From Actinomadura viridilutea (lineage in GTDB: Bacteria > Actinomycetota > Actinomycetes > Streptosporangiales > Streptosporangiaceae), in NCBI GenBank assembly GCA_003001795.1, contig PVNI01000001.1, positions 124,001-188,000 of the forward strand: DNA of 64,000 bases, given 5' to 3'. This document shows, in pieces, positions 8,801-17,416 of the stretch; positions within the stretch are counted from its first letter, which is position 1; each line of letters opens with the position of its first letter. A program made the translations under genes and the position numbers. The notes under the pieces are model-generated. The model saw only the letters and a program-made list of their open reading frames with translations. It was not told where the DNA came from and did not search any database.

Positions 8801-10694
8801 CGTGTTCGGCAACGGCATGCTGCTCAGCCGGCACATCAAGCTGGTCGCCGCGTTCGACCACCGGCACATCTTCCTCGACCCGAACCCCGACCCGGAGCGC
8901 TCGTACGCCGAGCGGCAGCGGCTGTTCAAGCTGCCGCGCAGCTCGTGGGCCGACTACGACCCCGAGGTGATCTCCCCGGGCGGCGGCGTGTACCCCCGCA
9001 CCGCCAAGTCCATCAAGATCACCCCGGAGGTGCGCGAGGCGCTCGGGCTCGAGCCCGGCGTGACCCGGCTGACCCCGTACGAGCTGATCCGCGCCGTGCT
9101 GTGCGCGCCCGTGGACCTGCTGTGGAACGGCGGCATCGGCACCTACGTCAAGGCGTCCACGGAGAACAACGCCGACGTCGGCGACAAGGCCAACGACGCG
9201 GTCCGCGCGAACGCCTGCGACCTGCGCTGCAAGGTGATCGGCGAGGGCGGCAACCTCGGCGTCACCCAGCTCGGCCGCATCGAGTTCGCCCGGCGGGGCG
9301 GCCTGGTCAACACCGACTTCATCGACAACTCCGCCGGCGTGGACACCTCCGACCACGAGGTCAACATCAAGATCCTGCTGGACCAGGCGGTGCGGGACGG
9401 CGAGCTGACCGGCAAGCAGCGCGACCAGCTGCTGTACGAGATGACCGACGAGGTCGCCGAGCTGGTGCTGCGCGACAACTACGCCCAGAACGTGGTGCTC
9501 GCCGCCTCCCGCGCGCAGGCCCAGTCCATGCTGCACGTCCACACCCGGTACATGCGCAAGCTGGAACGCGACGGCCACCTCAAGCGGGACCTGGAGTTCC
9601 TGCCCGACGACAAGGCGCTGGCCGAGCGCCGCCAGGCGGGCCACGGGCTGACCGGGCCGGAGTTCGCCGTCCTGCTGGCCTACGCCAAGCTGTCGCTGGA
9701 CGCCGAGCTGAACGCCTCCGACCTGCCCGACGACCCGTACCTGGAGTCCTGGCTGGTCCGGTACTTCCCGACGCCGCTGCGCGAGCGGTTCCGGCCGTAC
9801 ATGGACCGGCACCCGCTGCGCCGCGAGATCATCACCACGGCGGTGGTGAACGACCTGGTCAACAACTCCGGCACCACGTTCATGTTCCGCATGAACGAGG
9901 AGACGGGCGCGTCGCCGTCCGACATCGCCCGCGCCTACCTGGTGTCGCGCGAGGTGTTCGACATGCCGCGGTTCTGGCGGGCGGTGGAGGCGCTCACCCA
10001 CCAGGTCGACGAGTCCACGCAGATCAAGATGCGGCTGGAGGCCCGCAAGCTCACCGAGCGCGGCGCGCGCTGGCTGCTGTACAACCGGCGGCCCCCGTAC
10101 GACATCCGCGAGACGATCGACTTCTTCGCCGACGGGGCCCGCACGCTCGGCGCGCTGCTGCCCAAGGTGCTGGTCGGGCTCGACCTGGCGGCGTTCGAGC
10201 AGCGCCGCGACGACTTCGCCGAACGCGGCGTGCCCGACGAGGTCGCCGAGGCCGCCGCGATGATGGTGCCCGCCTTCTCCACCTTCGACCTGGTGGAGAT
10301 CGCGCACGAGACCGGGCGTCCGGTCGAGGAGGTCGCCGAGGTCTACTTCGACGTCGCCGACCGGCTCCAGCTGTCCCGGCTGCGCGAGCGCATCATCGCG
10401 CTGCCGCGCGACGACCGCTGGCGCTCCATGGCCCGCTCCGCCCTGCGCGACGACCTGTACGCCGCGCACGCCGCGCTGACCCGCGACGTGCTCGTCACCA
10501 GCGGGCCGGGCACGCCGCCCGAGCAGCGCCTGGCGCTGTGGGCCGACAAGAACGGCGTCGCGCTGCGCCGCGCCCAGCAGACCCTGTCGGAGATCTGGGA
10601 GAGCGACAGCTTCGACCTGGCCACCCTGTCGGTCGCCCTGGGCGCCATCCGCACCCTCGTCACCACCAGCGCCCTGCCGTCCACGGAGGCGTGA
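5856..10694 (+). CDS. gdh: NAD-specific glutamate dehydrogenase, 180-kDa class
   Basis: Catalyses NAD-dependent oxidative deamination of glutamate to 2-oxoglutarate and ammonia, linking nitrogen and carbon metabolism. At 1,612 residues it matches the large actinobacterial enzyme (about 1,600 residues). The catalytic core is in the second half: the segment VIVPAGAKGGFVGKQL near residue 835 carries the catalytic lysine, followed by GIGDMSGDVFGNGMLLS and GGIGTYVKAS of the dinucleotide-binding region. The long N-terminal half carries the ACT-like regulatory segments of this class, e.g. DDMPFLVDSVTMELNRH. The ATG at 5856 follows GGGGAGA; the frame is open back to 5775 without a ribosome site. In mycobacteria this enzyme is controlled by the FHA protein GarA and its kinase; the kinase gene next door is suggestive only. 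Confidence 0.95.
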   Translation: MGGKLDKAKDDLLRRAAETYVNGPGSKGIDLDDAVEYLRLYYRHVAPEDLLDRDLVDIFGPAMAHRLLGEERPQGRAKVRVFTPTVDEYGWDPGHTVVQVVTDDMPFLVDSVTMELNRHHLTTYMIVHPLLGVDRDVAGHLKAFRRKADSPADLDESWIHIEVDRTSDRAVLEQLEKDLLRVLHDVRVAFEDAPKMRARAGEIAADIRRDPPPLPDKEREEGVELLEWLADGHFTFLGYREYTLSDDGAALLPVAGTGLGILRADKQESDSFAALPPEVRERATDKQLLVLTKANSRSTVHRPLYLDYIGVKKFDADGRVVGERRFLGLFTHVAYSASIAQIPVLKRKLSEVLERAEFPPDSYDGQDLIEILENYPRDELFQISVDDLLTIALGVLRLRERRRLKLFLRKDAYGRYMSCMVYLPRDRYTTQVRLRIQEILKSAFNGVTVDYSANVTESILARLHVVVRVERGAQLPDVDVDELEARLAGACRAWADDLADAIVEQCGEERSGALTRRYGDAFPEGYKADFPARTAVADLRRLEELTEDGEISINLYEPYGAEPGERRLKIYRQGPPISLSRVLPLLHNMGVEVIDERPYEIRPADRPRAWIYDLGLRYEPSDGVPEEDVKDLFQDAFMALWRGDIENDGFNALVLHVGLHWRQAMVMRAYALYLRQIGTNFSKRYIEQVLLRNAQITRLLVRFWESRLDPALAGGEEERSEAIHEELQGLLEEVDSIDEDRILRAYLAMFEATLRTNHFQNKPYLSIKFDPARIPDLPQPRPTYEIFVYSPKVEGVHLRFGSVARGGLRWSDRREDFRTEILGLVKAQAVKNTVIVPAGAKGGFVGKQLPPASDREAYMKAGIACYRDFISGLLDITDNLVDGKVVPPPDVVRHDGDDPYLVVAADKGTATFSDIANEVAASYGFWLGDAFASGGSVGYDHKAMGITARGAWESVKYHFRSLGKDIQREDFTVVGIGDMSGDVFGNGMLLSRHIKLVAAFDHRHIFLDPNPDPERSYAERQRLFKLPRSSWADYDPEVISPGGGVYPRTAKSIKITPEVREALGLEPGVTRLTPYELIRAVLCAPVDLLWNGGIGTYVKASTENNADVGDKANDAVRANACDLRCKVIGEGGNLGVTQLGRIEFARRGGLVNTDFIDNSAGVDTSDHEVNIKILLDQAVRDGELTGKQRDQLLYEMTDEVAELVLRDNYAQNVVLAASRAQAQSMLHVHTRYMRKLERDGHLKRDLEFLPDDKALAERRQAGHGLTGPEFAVLLAYAKLSLDAELNASDLPDDPYLESWLVRYFPTPLRERFRPYMDRHPLRREIITTAVVNDLVNNSGTTFMFRMNEETGASPSDIARAYLVSREVFDMPRFWRAVEALTHQVDESTQIKMRLEARKLTERGARWLLYNRRPPYDIRETIDFFADGARTLGALLPKVLVGLDLAAFEQRRDDFAERGVPDEVAEAAAMMVPAFSTFDLVEIAHETGRPVEEVAEVYFDVADRLQLSRLRERIIALPRDDRWRSMARSALRDDLYAAHAALTRDVLVTSGPGTPPEQRLALWADKNGVALRRAQQTLSEIWESDSFDLATLSVALGAIRTLVTTSALPSTEA

Positions 10695-10750
10695 ACGGCG
10701 CCCGGGGCGTCCCGTGCGGGGGCGCCCCGGGGCGTGACGCGGGCATGGTG

Positions 10751-10820
10751 ACCGTCGGGCGCCGGTGCGGATCCACAGCAGCGGTCGATGACGAGGGGCG
10801 CCGCCCCGGCGCCCGACGGT
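10751..10820. terminator. long-loop inverted repeat between convergent genes
   Basis: A perfect 15-bp inverted repeat (ACCGTCGGGCGCCGG at 10751-10765, complement at 10806-10820) encloses 40 bases. It lies between the gdh stop and the stop codon of the minus-strand lipoprotein gene at 10823, the expected place for a shared terminator. Confidence 0.5.
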
Positions 10821-10822
10821 GT

Positions 10823-11791
10823 TCAGGAGGCGTGCGCCGCGACGGCCTTGCGGTACATGCCGCCGACGGCGGCGTGCCCCTTCGCGGGCACGGTCGCCAG
10901 GTACTGCACCAGAACGGTGGCGTCCAGGCGGGTGCGGGCAGCCTTGGCGGGCGCCAGGCCCGTCAGGTCCCCGGTGACGGCCAGCTTGCCCCGCCGGGGC
11001 GACCGGTAGCTCTCGTGCTGGCGCAGCACGTACCACACCAGCGCGCCGCCGTCCTTGGTGCGCAGCGCGTAGACGGGCGAGGAGTCGGGCACGAAACGGC
11101 TTCGCAGCGTGACGCCGTTCTTGCGCAGACCGGCCCGCACCTGCCGCAGCGCGTCATAGGACTGCGTGGTCTGCGGACCCGGCGCCAGCACCGACGCTCC
11201 CGGCGCCCGCGGCCCCTCGGTCAGCAGCGCCGCGTGCGCCGCGCCGACCGCGGACGGGGCGACCGCAAGACCGGACGCGCTCGGCGCCACCGTCGAGGCG
11301 TAGCCCTCCTTGTCCAGCCGCACCGAGGACAGCTCGTCGCCGCCCGGCCGCGGGGAGGCGGCCAGCAGCCACGGCGCCTTCGGCCCGGCCTTCGTGAACA
11401 CCAGCGCGTGCCGGGTCTGGCGCGGCTGCGTGTCGCCGGGCGGCGTCGCGGACGTCGTCGCGTCGACGGCGAACCACCGCGGGTACCCGTCCATCCGCGG
11501 GATATAGAACGTGGACTTGACGAACCGGACCGGAACGAACGGCTGCCGGGCGGCGCGGCCCAGCTTGAACGCCGCGCGGTCCATGGACAGCTGCGGCTCC
11601 GTCTCGACGGCGGCGAGCGCGGCGCCGTCGAGACGCTGCCCGGCCCGGTTGGCCGCGTCGGCGTACCGCGCCAGGACTCGGCGCGCCTCGTCCTTGGTCA
11701 GCGCGGGACCGGGACGGGAGTCGCCGCCCCCGCACGCCGCGGCGAGCAGCACGACCGGGACGGACAGGGCGACGGCAGGGCGGACGCGCAT
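10823..11791 (-). CDS. putative lipoprotein, paralogue of the 13211 gene
   Basis: A 322-residue predicted lipoprotein of unknown function. The N-terminus MRVRPAVALSVPVVLLAAAC is a lipoprotein signal with a lipobox ending at Cys20. The rest has no catalytic motif that I recognise. It aligns along its length with the product of the gene at 13211, on the other side of prfB. Shared blocks include YPRWF/YPHWF, DKEGYAS/DDDGYAT, TEGPRA/SEGPRS and YALRTKDGGALVWYVL/FALRTQDDGGLILYSL. Both probably belong to one secreted actinobacterial family that may adopt an NTF2- or beta-rich fold. The gene runs convergently with gdh and tandem with prfB, which starts about 1.2 kb further upstream. Confidence 0.7.
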   Translation of the reverse strand: MRVRPAVALSVPVVLLAAACGGGDSRPGPALTKDEARRVLARYADAANRAGQRLDGAALAAVETEPQLSMDRAAFKLGRAARQPFVPVRFVKSTFYIPRMDGYPRWFAVDATTSATPPGDTQPRQTRHALVFTKAGPKAPWLLAASPRPGGDELSSVRLDKEGYASTVAPSASGLAVAPSAVGAAHAALLTEGPRAPGASVLAPGPQTTQSYDALRQVRAGLRKNGVTLRSRFVPDSSPVYALRTKDGGALVWYVLRQHESYRSPRRGKLAVTGDLTGLAPAKAARTRLDATVLVQYLATVPAKGHAAVGGMYRKAVAAHAS

Positions 11792-11881
11792 GGCAGGCCC
11801 CCATGAGGACGACTGCAGAACCGCCCGCCATCATCGCAGAGTGATCGGAAGATCACGCAGCGAATCGGAGGATCGGGGGGC

Positions 11882-13015
11882 CTACTCCTGGTCGGCCTTG
11901 GCCTCCGCCTCGGCCTCGCGCTGCCGCAGCCAGCGGATCTCCGCCTCGATGAACTCGTCGATCTCCCCGTCCAGCACCGCGGCCGGGTTGCCCGCCTCCA
12001 CGCCGGTCCGCAGGTCCTTGACGATCTGGTACGGGTGCAGCACGTAGTTGCGGATCTGCGTGCCCCAGCTGGTGGTGCTCTCGCCGCGCAGCGAGGAGAT
12101 CTTCTCCGCCTCCTCCTGCCGCTTGCGCTCCAGCAGCTTGGCCTTCAGCACGCTCATCGCGGTGGCCTTGTTCTGCAGCTGGCTGCGCTCGTTCTGGCAG
12201 GACACCACGATCCCGGTGGGCAGGTGGGTGATCCGGACCGCCGAGTCGGTGGTGTTGACGCCCTGGCCGCCGGGCCCGGACGAGCGGTACACGTCGATGC
12301 GCAGCTCGTTCTCGTCGATCTCGATGTCGTCGCTCTGCTCGACCACCGGCACCACGTCCAGCCCCGCGAACGAGGTCTGGCGCCGCCCCTGGTTGTCGAA
12401 CGGGGAGATCCGCACCAGCCGGTGCGTGCCGTGCTCGCCGCGCAGGGTGCCGTAGGCGTAGGGGGCCTTGACCGCGAACGTCGTCGACTTGATGCCGGCC
12501 TCTTCGGCGTAGGAGGTCTCGTAGATCTCCGTCGGGTAGCCGTGCCGCTCCGCCCAGCGCAGGTACATCCGCTGCAGCTGCTGCGCCCAGTCGGCCGCGT
12601 CCACCCCGCCCGCCTGGGCGTTGATGGTGACGAGCGCCTCGCGCTCGTCGTACTCGCCCGACATCAGGGTGCGGACCTCGAGCTGCTGGATCTCCTTGCC
12701 CAGCGCGGCCAGCTCCTCGTCGGCCTCCTTGCGGGTGTCGGCGTCGTCCATCTCCGCGGCCAGCTCGTACAGCGTGGCCACGTCGTCCAGCCGCTGCCGC
12801 AGCCCCTCGACCCGCCCCAGCTCGGCCTCCAGGTACGAGAGCCGGCGCGTCACCTTCTGCGCGCGCTCCTGGTCGTTCCACAGCTCGGGATCGGCGGACT
12901 GCTCGCGCAGGTCGGCGATGTCGCGCCGCATGCCGTCCAGGTCGAGGACCTGCTCGATGCCGGTCAGCGTCGAGTCGAGCTCCTTGAGCCGGTCTTCGGG
13001 GTCGATGGCTGCCAC
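11882..13015 (-). CDS. prfB: peptide chain release factor 2
   Basis: Class I release factor that recognises UGA and UAA in the ribosomal A site and triggers peptide release. The 377 residues are complete: N-terminal helical domain, the codon-recognition tripeptide SPF at residues 204-206 and the catalytic GGQ at 249-251 in [10 protein letters not shown]. The gene is a single open frame, so the autoregulatory +1 frameshift found in many bacterial prfB genes is absent. prfB near ftsEX, smpB and tmRNA is a conserved actinobacterial order. The region upstream of its start contains a 13-bp tandem repeat shared with the divergent lipoprotein gene. Confidence 0.96.
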   Translation of the reverse strand: MAAIDPEDRLKELDSTLTGIEQVLDLDGMRRDIADLREQSADPELWNDQERAQKVTRRLSYLEAELGRVEGLRQRLDDVATLYELAAEMDDADTRKEADEELAALGKEIQQLEVRTLMSGEYDEREALVTINAQAGGVDAADWAQQLQRMYLRWAERHGYPTEIYETSYAEEAGIKSTTFAVKAPYAYGTLRGEHGTHRLVRISPFDNQGRRQTSFAGLDVVPVVEQSDDIEIDENELRIDVYRSSGPGGQGVNTTDSAVRITHLPTGIVVSCQNERSQLQNKATAMSVLKAKLLERKRQEEAEKISSLRGESTTSWGTQIRNYVLHPYQIVKDLRTGVEAGNPAAVLDGEIDEFIEAEIRWLRQREAEAEAKADQE

Positions 13016-13065
13016 ACTGAGAGCTTATCGCCGTCCCGGCAGTGCCCCGGGCGACCGCGCCCGCC

Positions 13066-13129
13066 GGTTCGATCAGCGGATTCGATCAGCGGATTCGATC
13101 AGCGGATTCGATCAACGAGTCCGATCAAT
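13066..13129. repeat. 13-bp tandem repeat in the prfB divergent promoter region
   Basis: Five consecutive copies of GGATTCGATCAGC, the outer ones diverged, lie between the divergent starts of prfB and the lipoprotein gene. Further GATCAGCGGA-like pieces follow to about 13180. The unit contains CGATC, so the repeat could present phased binding sites; it may also be simple slippage. Confidence 0.75.
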
Positions 13130-13210
13130 GGGCCGCGGATGGCAGAATCACGGATCAGCATGGCGGATCGGATCAGCGGAACGGACCGCTCGGAGGAGCC
13201 GGGGGCAGGC

Positions 13211-14290
13211 GTGACGGCGAACGCGGTGGGCAGGCCGTTCCGCTCCCGTTCGCGCGCCTTCCGCTCGCTCGCCGTGGCCGCGGCCGCGCTGGCGGCGGTC
13301 GGCTGCGCCGGACGCGAACCGAAGGCCCGTCCCACCGTGCTGGTCACCGCGACCACGCCCGAACCGGAGCTGCTGACGCACGAGGTGGCCGAACGCGAGT
13401 TCCGCGCGTTCATCACCAACGACGACGTCGCCCGCGCCGCCGGCGACGAACGGCTCGCCCTGACCTGGACGTCCGACGGGCAGTCGCAGCTCACCGCCGC
13501 CGAGTTCCGCAAGGCCGCCTACGACGGCGACCCGGTGGCCCGCTACCAGTACGGCGAGCCCCGGCTGCTGGTGCCGAAGCTGAAGCTGGACATCTACCCC
13601 CACTGGTTCGTGGCCGTCGTGCCGCGCAGCGTCCAGGGCAAGCCGAAGAGCACCCGCACCGCGCTCATGACGTTCATCCGGCGCGGCCCCGGCGACCGCT
13701 GGCGCCTCTGCATGACCGCCGAGCTGCTGCCGGACGCCGAACTGCCCAAGATCACGGTGGACGACGACGGCTACGCCACCGCCCTGAACGTCGCCGACAC
13801 CTCGATGCTGATCCGGCCCCGCGAGGTGCCCGGCATCCAGGCGACCATCGCCTCCGAGGGCCCCCGCAGCGTGGCCCGCAAGGTGATGAAGGCGGGCAAG
13901 TACACCACCGGCTACTACAGCGAGGTCCGCAAGGCCAAGCGCAAGGCCGAGGACAAGGACCTGTCCCTGCAGAAGGTGACGGTCGCCACGCCGTTCCCCA
14001 TCTTCGCGCTGCGCACGCAGGACGACGGCGGCCTGATCCTGTACTCCCTGGCGCGCAACAGCCTGCTGACCGTCAAGGACAAAAAGAGCGGCGCCAAGCC
14101 GCCGATCCCGCCCGAGGCCGCCCACCTGCTCGACGGGACCGTCGAAGGCACCGACATCACCATGGCGGAGCTCTACCAGTTCGCCGCCATCGACCCGCCG
14201 CGCTCCAAGAAGGGCAAGGCGAAGGCCGACATCATCGCCCAAGCCGGAAGCATCTCCAAGGCCAGCACCCCCCCACCCCGCAACTCCTGA
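13211..14290 (+). CDS. putative lipoprotein, paralogue of the 10823 gene
   Basis: A 359-residue predicted lipoprotein of unknown function. A basic start (RSRSRAFRSL) leads into a hydrophobic run with the lipobox AVGC, then a mature domain related to the protein encoded at 10823-11791 (see that entry for shared blocks). The C-terminus is lysine-rich and ends in a Pro-rich tail. I prefer the GTG at 13211 because GGAGGAG lies about 12 bases upstream; ATG codons at 13139 and 13160 are in frame but fall within the tandem-repeat region and would give an n-region too long for a signal peptide. Confidence 0.7.
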   Translation: MTANAVGRPFRSRSRAFRSLAVAAAALAAVGCAGREPKARPTVLVTATTPEPELLTHEVAEREFRAFITNDDVARAAGDERLALTWTSDGQSQLTAAEFRKAAYDGDPVARYQYGEPRLLVPKLKLDIYPHWFVAVVPRSVQGKPKSTRTALMTFIRRGPGDRWRLCMTAELLPDAELPKITVDDDGYATALNVADTSMLIRPREVPGIQATIASEGPRSVARKVMKAGKYTTGYYSEVRKAKRKAEDKDLSLQKVTVATPFPIFALRTQDDGGLILYSLARNSLLTVKDKKSGAKPPIPPEAAHLLDGTVEGTDITMAELYQFAAIDPPRSKKGKAKADIIAQAGSISKASTPPPRNS

Positions 14291-14548
14291 AGGTTGTCGT
14301 GGAACCACGCGCGTTTTAGAGCGACGTCGAGCGATCCGGGGGGAGTGGCAGGAGTGTCGTCTGCTGGGCGGCTACGGTGCGCCGTGCTGCGGTCGATGCA
14401 GCGGGGTGCGTGTGAGAGCGGCTCCCGCGTCCGGGCTCGTGCCGTAGAGACGCGGGGTCGGGCGTGGGTGCTTCGCGGGAAATCTCACGGCCTGGGGGCG
14501 GGGTGAGCGGCCGAGGCTGAGTGGCCTTGGGAGCGCGGCCTTGGGTGC
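14291..14548. other. intergenic, no gene seen
   Basis: A short hairpin with CGTGG/CCACG arms followed by GCGCGTTTTA (about 14300-14318) may terminate the lipoprotein transcript. The rest holds no open frame with a credible start or codon pattern. Confidence 0.4.
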
Positions 14549-14731
14549 TCAGTACAGGCGTTGCAGGGCCATGGCCAGGCAGAACAGCAGGACGAGCACC
14601 GCGAGGACCACGGTGGGGGAGGAGGCGCCGCCGTGGCGGTGCATCTCCGCGCGGGCGGTCCGGCAGGTGGGGCAGCGGCCCTCGACCACCGGGCCCGAGC
14701 AGCGGGCGCAGATCAGATGTTCGCAGCTCAT
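14549..14731 (-). CDS. small zinc-ribbon membrane protein
   Basis: A 60-residue protein with an N-terminal four-cysteine knuckle (MSCEHLICARCSGPVVEGRC then PTC) followed by a basic/His linker and one C-terminal transmembrane helix (VVLAVLVLLFCLAMAL). The four cysteines suit a structural zinc site on the cytoplasmic side of the membrane. The function is unknown. The ATG at 14731 follows AGAGAGG at a normal distance, so I prefer it to the upstream in-frame start. It is transcribed away from ftsE. Confidence 0.7.
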   Translation of the reverse strand: MSCEHLICARCSGPVVEGRCPTCRTARAEMHRHGGASSPTVVLAVLVLLFCLAMALQRLY

Positions 14732-15565
14732 CCGGCTGCCTCTCTTGAGAACCAAAGCACTTGTTCGCCAACATTCAGCCTATCCCGACTGTAAAGTCCC
14801 TATGCGTGCCAGGGCGCAGACCGGTCGAGGAGATCGTTTCCCGCCCCTACACTGCACGGGGACCGAACGGTCCGACGTCGGGGCCGTGACGTCCCTCCGC
14901 CTGGCGGGCCACCCGCACCGGACGCGGCCGGCGCGGGCGAGACCCCGGGCGGGCGCGTCCTCCCGGAGCCGTCCCGCGGGCGGGACTGCCGGGAGCGAGG
15001 TGGGGAGTGAGTCCGAGGCTCGCGCCCGCAGCATTCGCACGACAGCGGGGCCTAGGGGGCGTCCCTGGGCGAGACCGAGATGAGGTGGGGAGTGAGTCGA
15101 ACAAGACGCACGACCGTACCTCGCCACGGGCGGCGGAGGCTCCGGCGGCCGCCCCTCGGGAGATGTGCCGGGCCTCGTGCTTTCGGTGTGCGCCCGTGCC
15201 GGGTCGGCGCCGCGCAGGCTCCAGGGGGTCCTCCTCCTGGAAAAGGGGCGGTGCGTCCCGGGGAGCCTGCCTTCGGTATGCGACCATGGCGGGTTCCGGC
15301 GGAGTATCATGCGGCCGCAGGCGGGTTGACGGACGGCCCGGAGGGCGGCAGGCTCGACCGGCGTTCGACCGGTGGCCCGATGATGCGGAGCGCACGCCGC
15401 GGCTCCGCGGCCCCGCAGGCGCAACGGCCCGCGGGTGTTCGCGGCCTCCGCTCACGAATTGCTACCGACAAACTACAGTCCGCTTCGTGCGGCGACAAGA
15501 TGGAAGACGCGATTCCTCCCGTTCGCGACCGCGCGGGTCCCTCGCAGGAATGGTGCTGAACCGCC
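14732..15565. other. 833-bp region without a recognisable gene, upstream of ftsE
   Basis: Several frames are open on both strands, but none has a ribosome site, a family signature or steady codon bias. A 17-base direct repeat (GAGGTGGGGAGTGAGTC) occurs at 14997-15013 and 15082-15098, 85 bases apart. A second, looser repeat pairs TTTCGGTGTGCGCCCGTG near 15180 with TTCGGTATGCGACCATG near 15270. The last 100 bases are less GC-rich (AATTGCTACCGACAAACTACAGT) and probably hold the ftsE promoter. Confidence 0.5.
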
Positions 15566-16255
<690 letters not shown>

Positions 16256-16426
16256 CGGGCCGACCGGGCGTGAACCCGCCGTCGGCCCGCGGCGTACCCC
16301 CCGTCGCATGGGATGGGCCCGCCTCGATCGACGAGACCGAACCCACCCGGACCGACCGAAGAGACTGACAGAGCCTGACCGGACGCACGCTCCCGGCGGG
16401 GCACAGGCGAGCAAGGACAGCGAGGC

Positions 16427-17332
16427 ATGCGCGTACAGTTCGTTCTCCAGGAGATCTGGATCGGTCTCCGCCGGAACCTCACGATGACGGTCTCCCTCAT
16501 CATCACCGTCGCCATCGCCATGGCGCTCTTCGGCACCGGCCTGCTGGTGCGGGCCCAGGTCGAGGCGTCCAAGAGCTACTGGTACGACAAGATCGAGGTC
16601 TCGGTCTTCCTGTGCGCCCAGACCAGCTCCAACCCCGCCTGCAACAAGCAGGACGCCACCGAGGAGCAGAAGCAGGCGCTGAAGGCGGACCTGGAGAAGC
16701 TGCCCGAGGTGGCCAAGGTCGAGTACGAGAGCAAGCAGCAGGCGTACGCGCGCTTCAAGGAGCGCTTCTCCACCACCCCGGGGTTCGTGCAGAGCACCCG
16801 CGAGGGCGACATCCCCGACTCGTTCCGGATCCGGCTGAAGGACCCGGAGAACTACAAGTCGGTGGCGCAGGCGATGCTCGGCCGTCCCGGCGTCGACCAG
16901 GTCATCAACGAGAAGCAGATCCTGGACCGGTTCTTCCGCATCCTGGGCGGCCTGCAGGGGGCGGCGCTGGTGATCGCGCTGATCCAGGTGGTCGCGGCGG
17001 TGCTGCTGGTGGGCAACACGGTCCGGCTGTCGGCGTTCAACCGCAGGCGGGAGACCGGCATCATGCGGCTGGTCGGCGCGTCCAACACCTACATCCAGAT
17101 GCCGTTCATCCTGGAGGGCGCGATCGCCGGCCTGATCGGCGGCATGTTCGCCTCGCTGCTGCTGGTGGCCAGCAAGTTCATGCTGATCGACCGGGTGGCC
17201 AGCCAGATGCAGTTCGCCAGCAAGCTCGGCTGGGGCACGGTGATCGCCGTCACCATCGTGTCGATCTGCTTCGGCGTGCTGCTGTGCGCGATCGCCTCGT
17301 TCCTCACCCTGCGCCGCTACCTGAAGATCTGA
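16427..17332 (+). CDS. ftsX: cell division membrane protein FtsX
   Basis: Membrane partner of FtsE. The 301 residues start with a cytoplasmic segment (MRVQFVLQEIWIGLRRNLTM) and a first transmembrane helix. An extracellular domain of about 120 residues follows, and then three C-terminal helices with the FtsX/MacB-type core (NTVRLSAFNRRRETGIMRLVGAS). In mycobacteria the extracellular domain binds NlpC/P60 hydrolases of the RipC type, so the NlpC/P60 protein at 2798-3469 is a conceivable but unproven client. The extracellular loop holds two cysteines (VFLCAQTSSNPACNK), as in mycobacterial FtsX. Confidence 0.95.
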   Translation: MRVQFVLQEIWIGLRRNLTMTVSLIITVAIAMALFGTGLLVRAQVEASKSYWYDKIEVSVFLCAQTSSNPACNKQDATEEQKQALKADLEKLPEVAKVEYESKQQAYARFKERFSTTPGFVQSTREGDIPDSFRIRLKDPENYKSVAQAMLGRPGVDQVINEKQILDRFFRILGGLQGAALVIALIQVVAAVLLVGNTVRLSAFNRRRETGIMRLVGASNTYIQMPFILEGAIAGLIGGMFASLLLVASKFMLIDRVASQMQFASKLGWGTVIAVTIVSICFGVLLCAIASFLTLRRYLKI

Positions 17333-17404
17333 CCGGCTCCGGGCCGCAGGCCGCCGCTCCGCACCGCCCGCCCCGTACCGCCGACCCGCCGGAGGCGTGA
17401 TGCT

Positions 17405-17410
17405 TACACT
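17405..17410 (+). promoter_or_regulatory. -10 element of a leaderless start
   Basis: TACACT is separated from the ATG at 17417 by GGCCGC, six bases, so transcription would begin at or beside the start codon. There is no ribosome-binding site at this gene, which fits a leaderless mRNA. Confidence 0.55.
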
Positions 17411-17416
17411 GGCCGC

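Noticed and set aside
5742..11036. A 1,764-codon open frame on the minus strand opposite gdh
   Set aside because: It mirrors the codon pattern of gdh, has low-complexity Val/Gly/Arg/His content and no domain, as expected for the antisense of a very GC-rich gene. The same reasoning removes long antisense frames opposite the CHAT, GTPase and AftD-like genes.
11882..13015. Programmed frameshift in prfB
   Set aside because: The gene is one continuous frame from ATG to stop; no internal TGA or slippery site is needed to reach the SPF and GGQ motifs.
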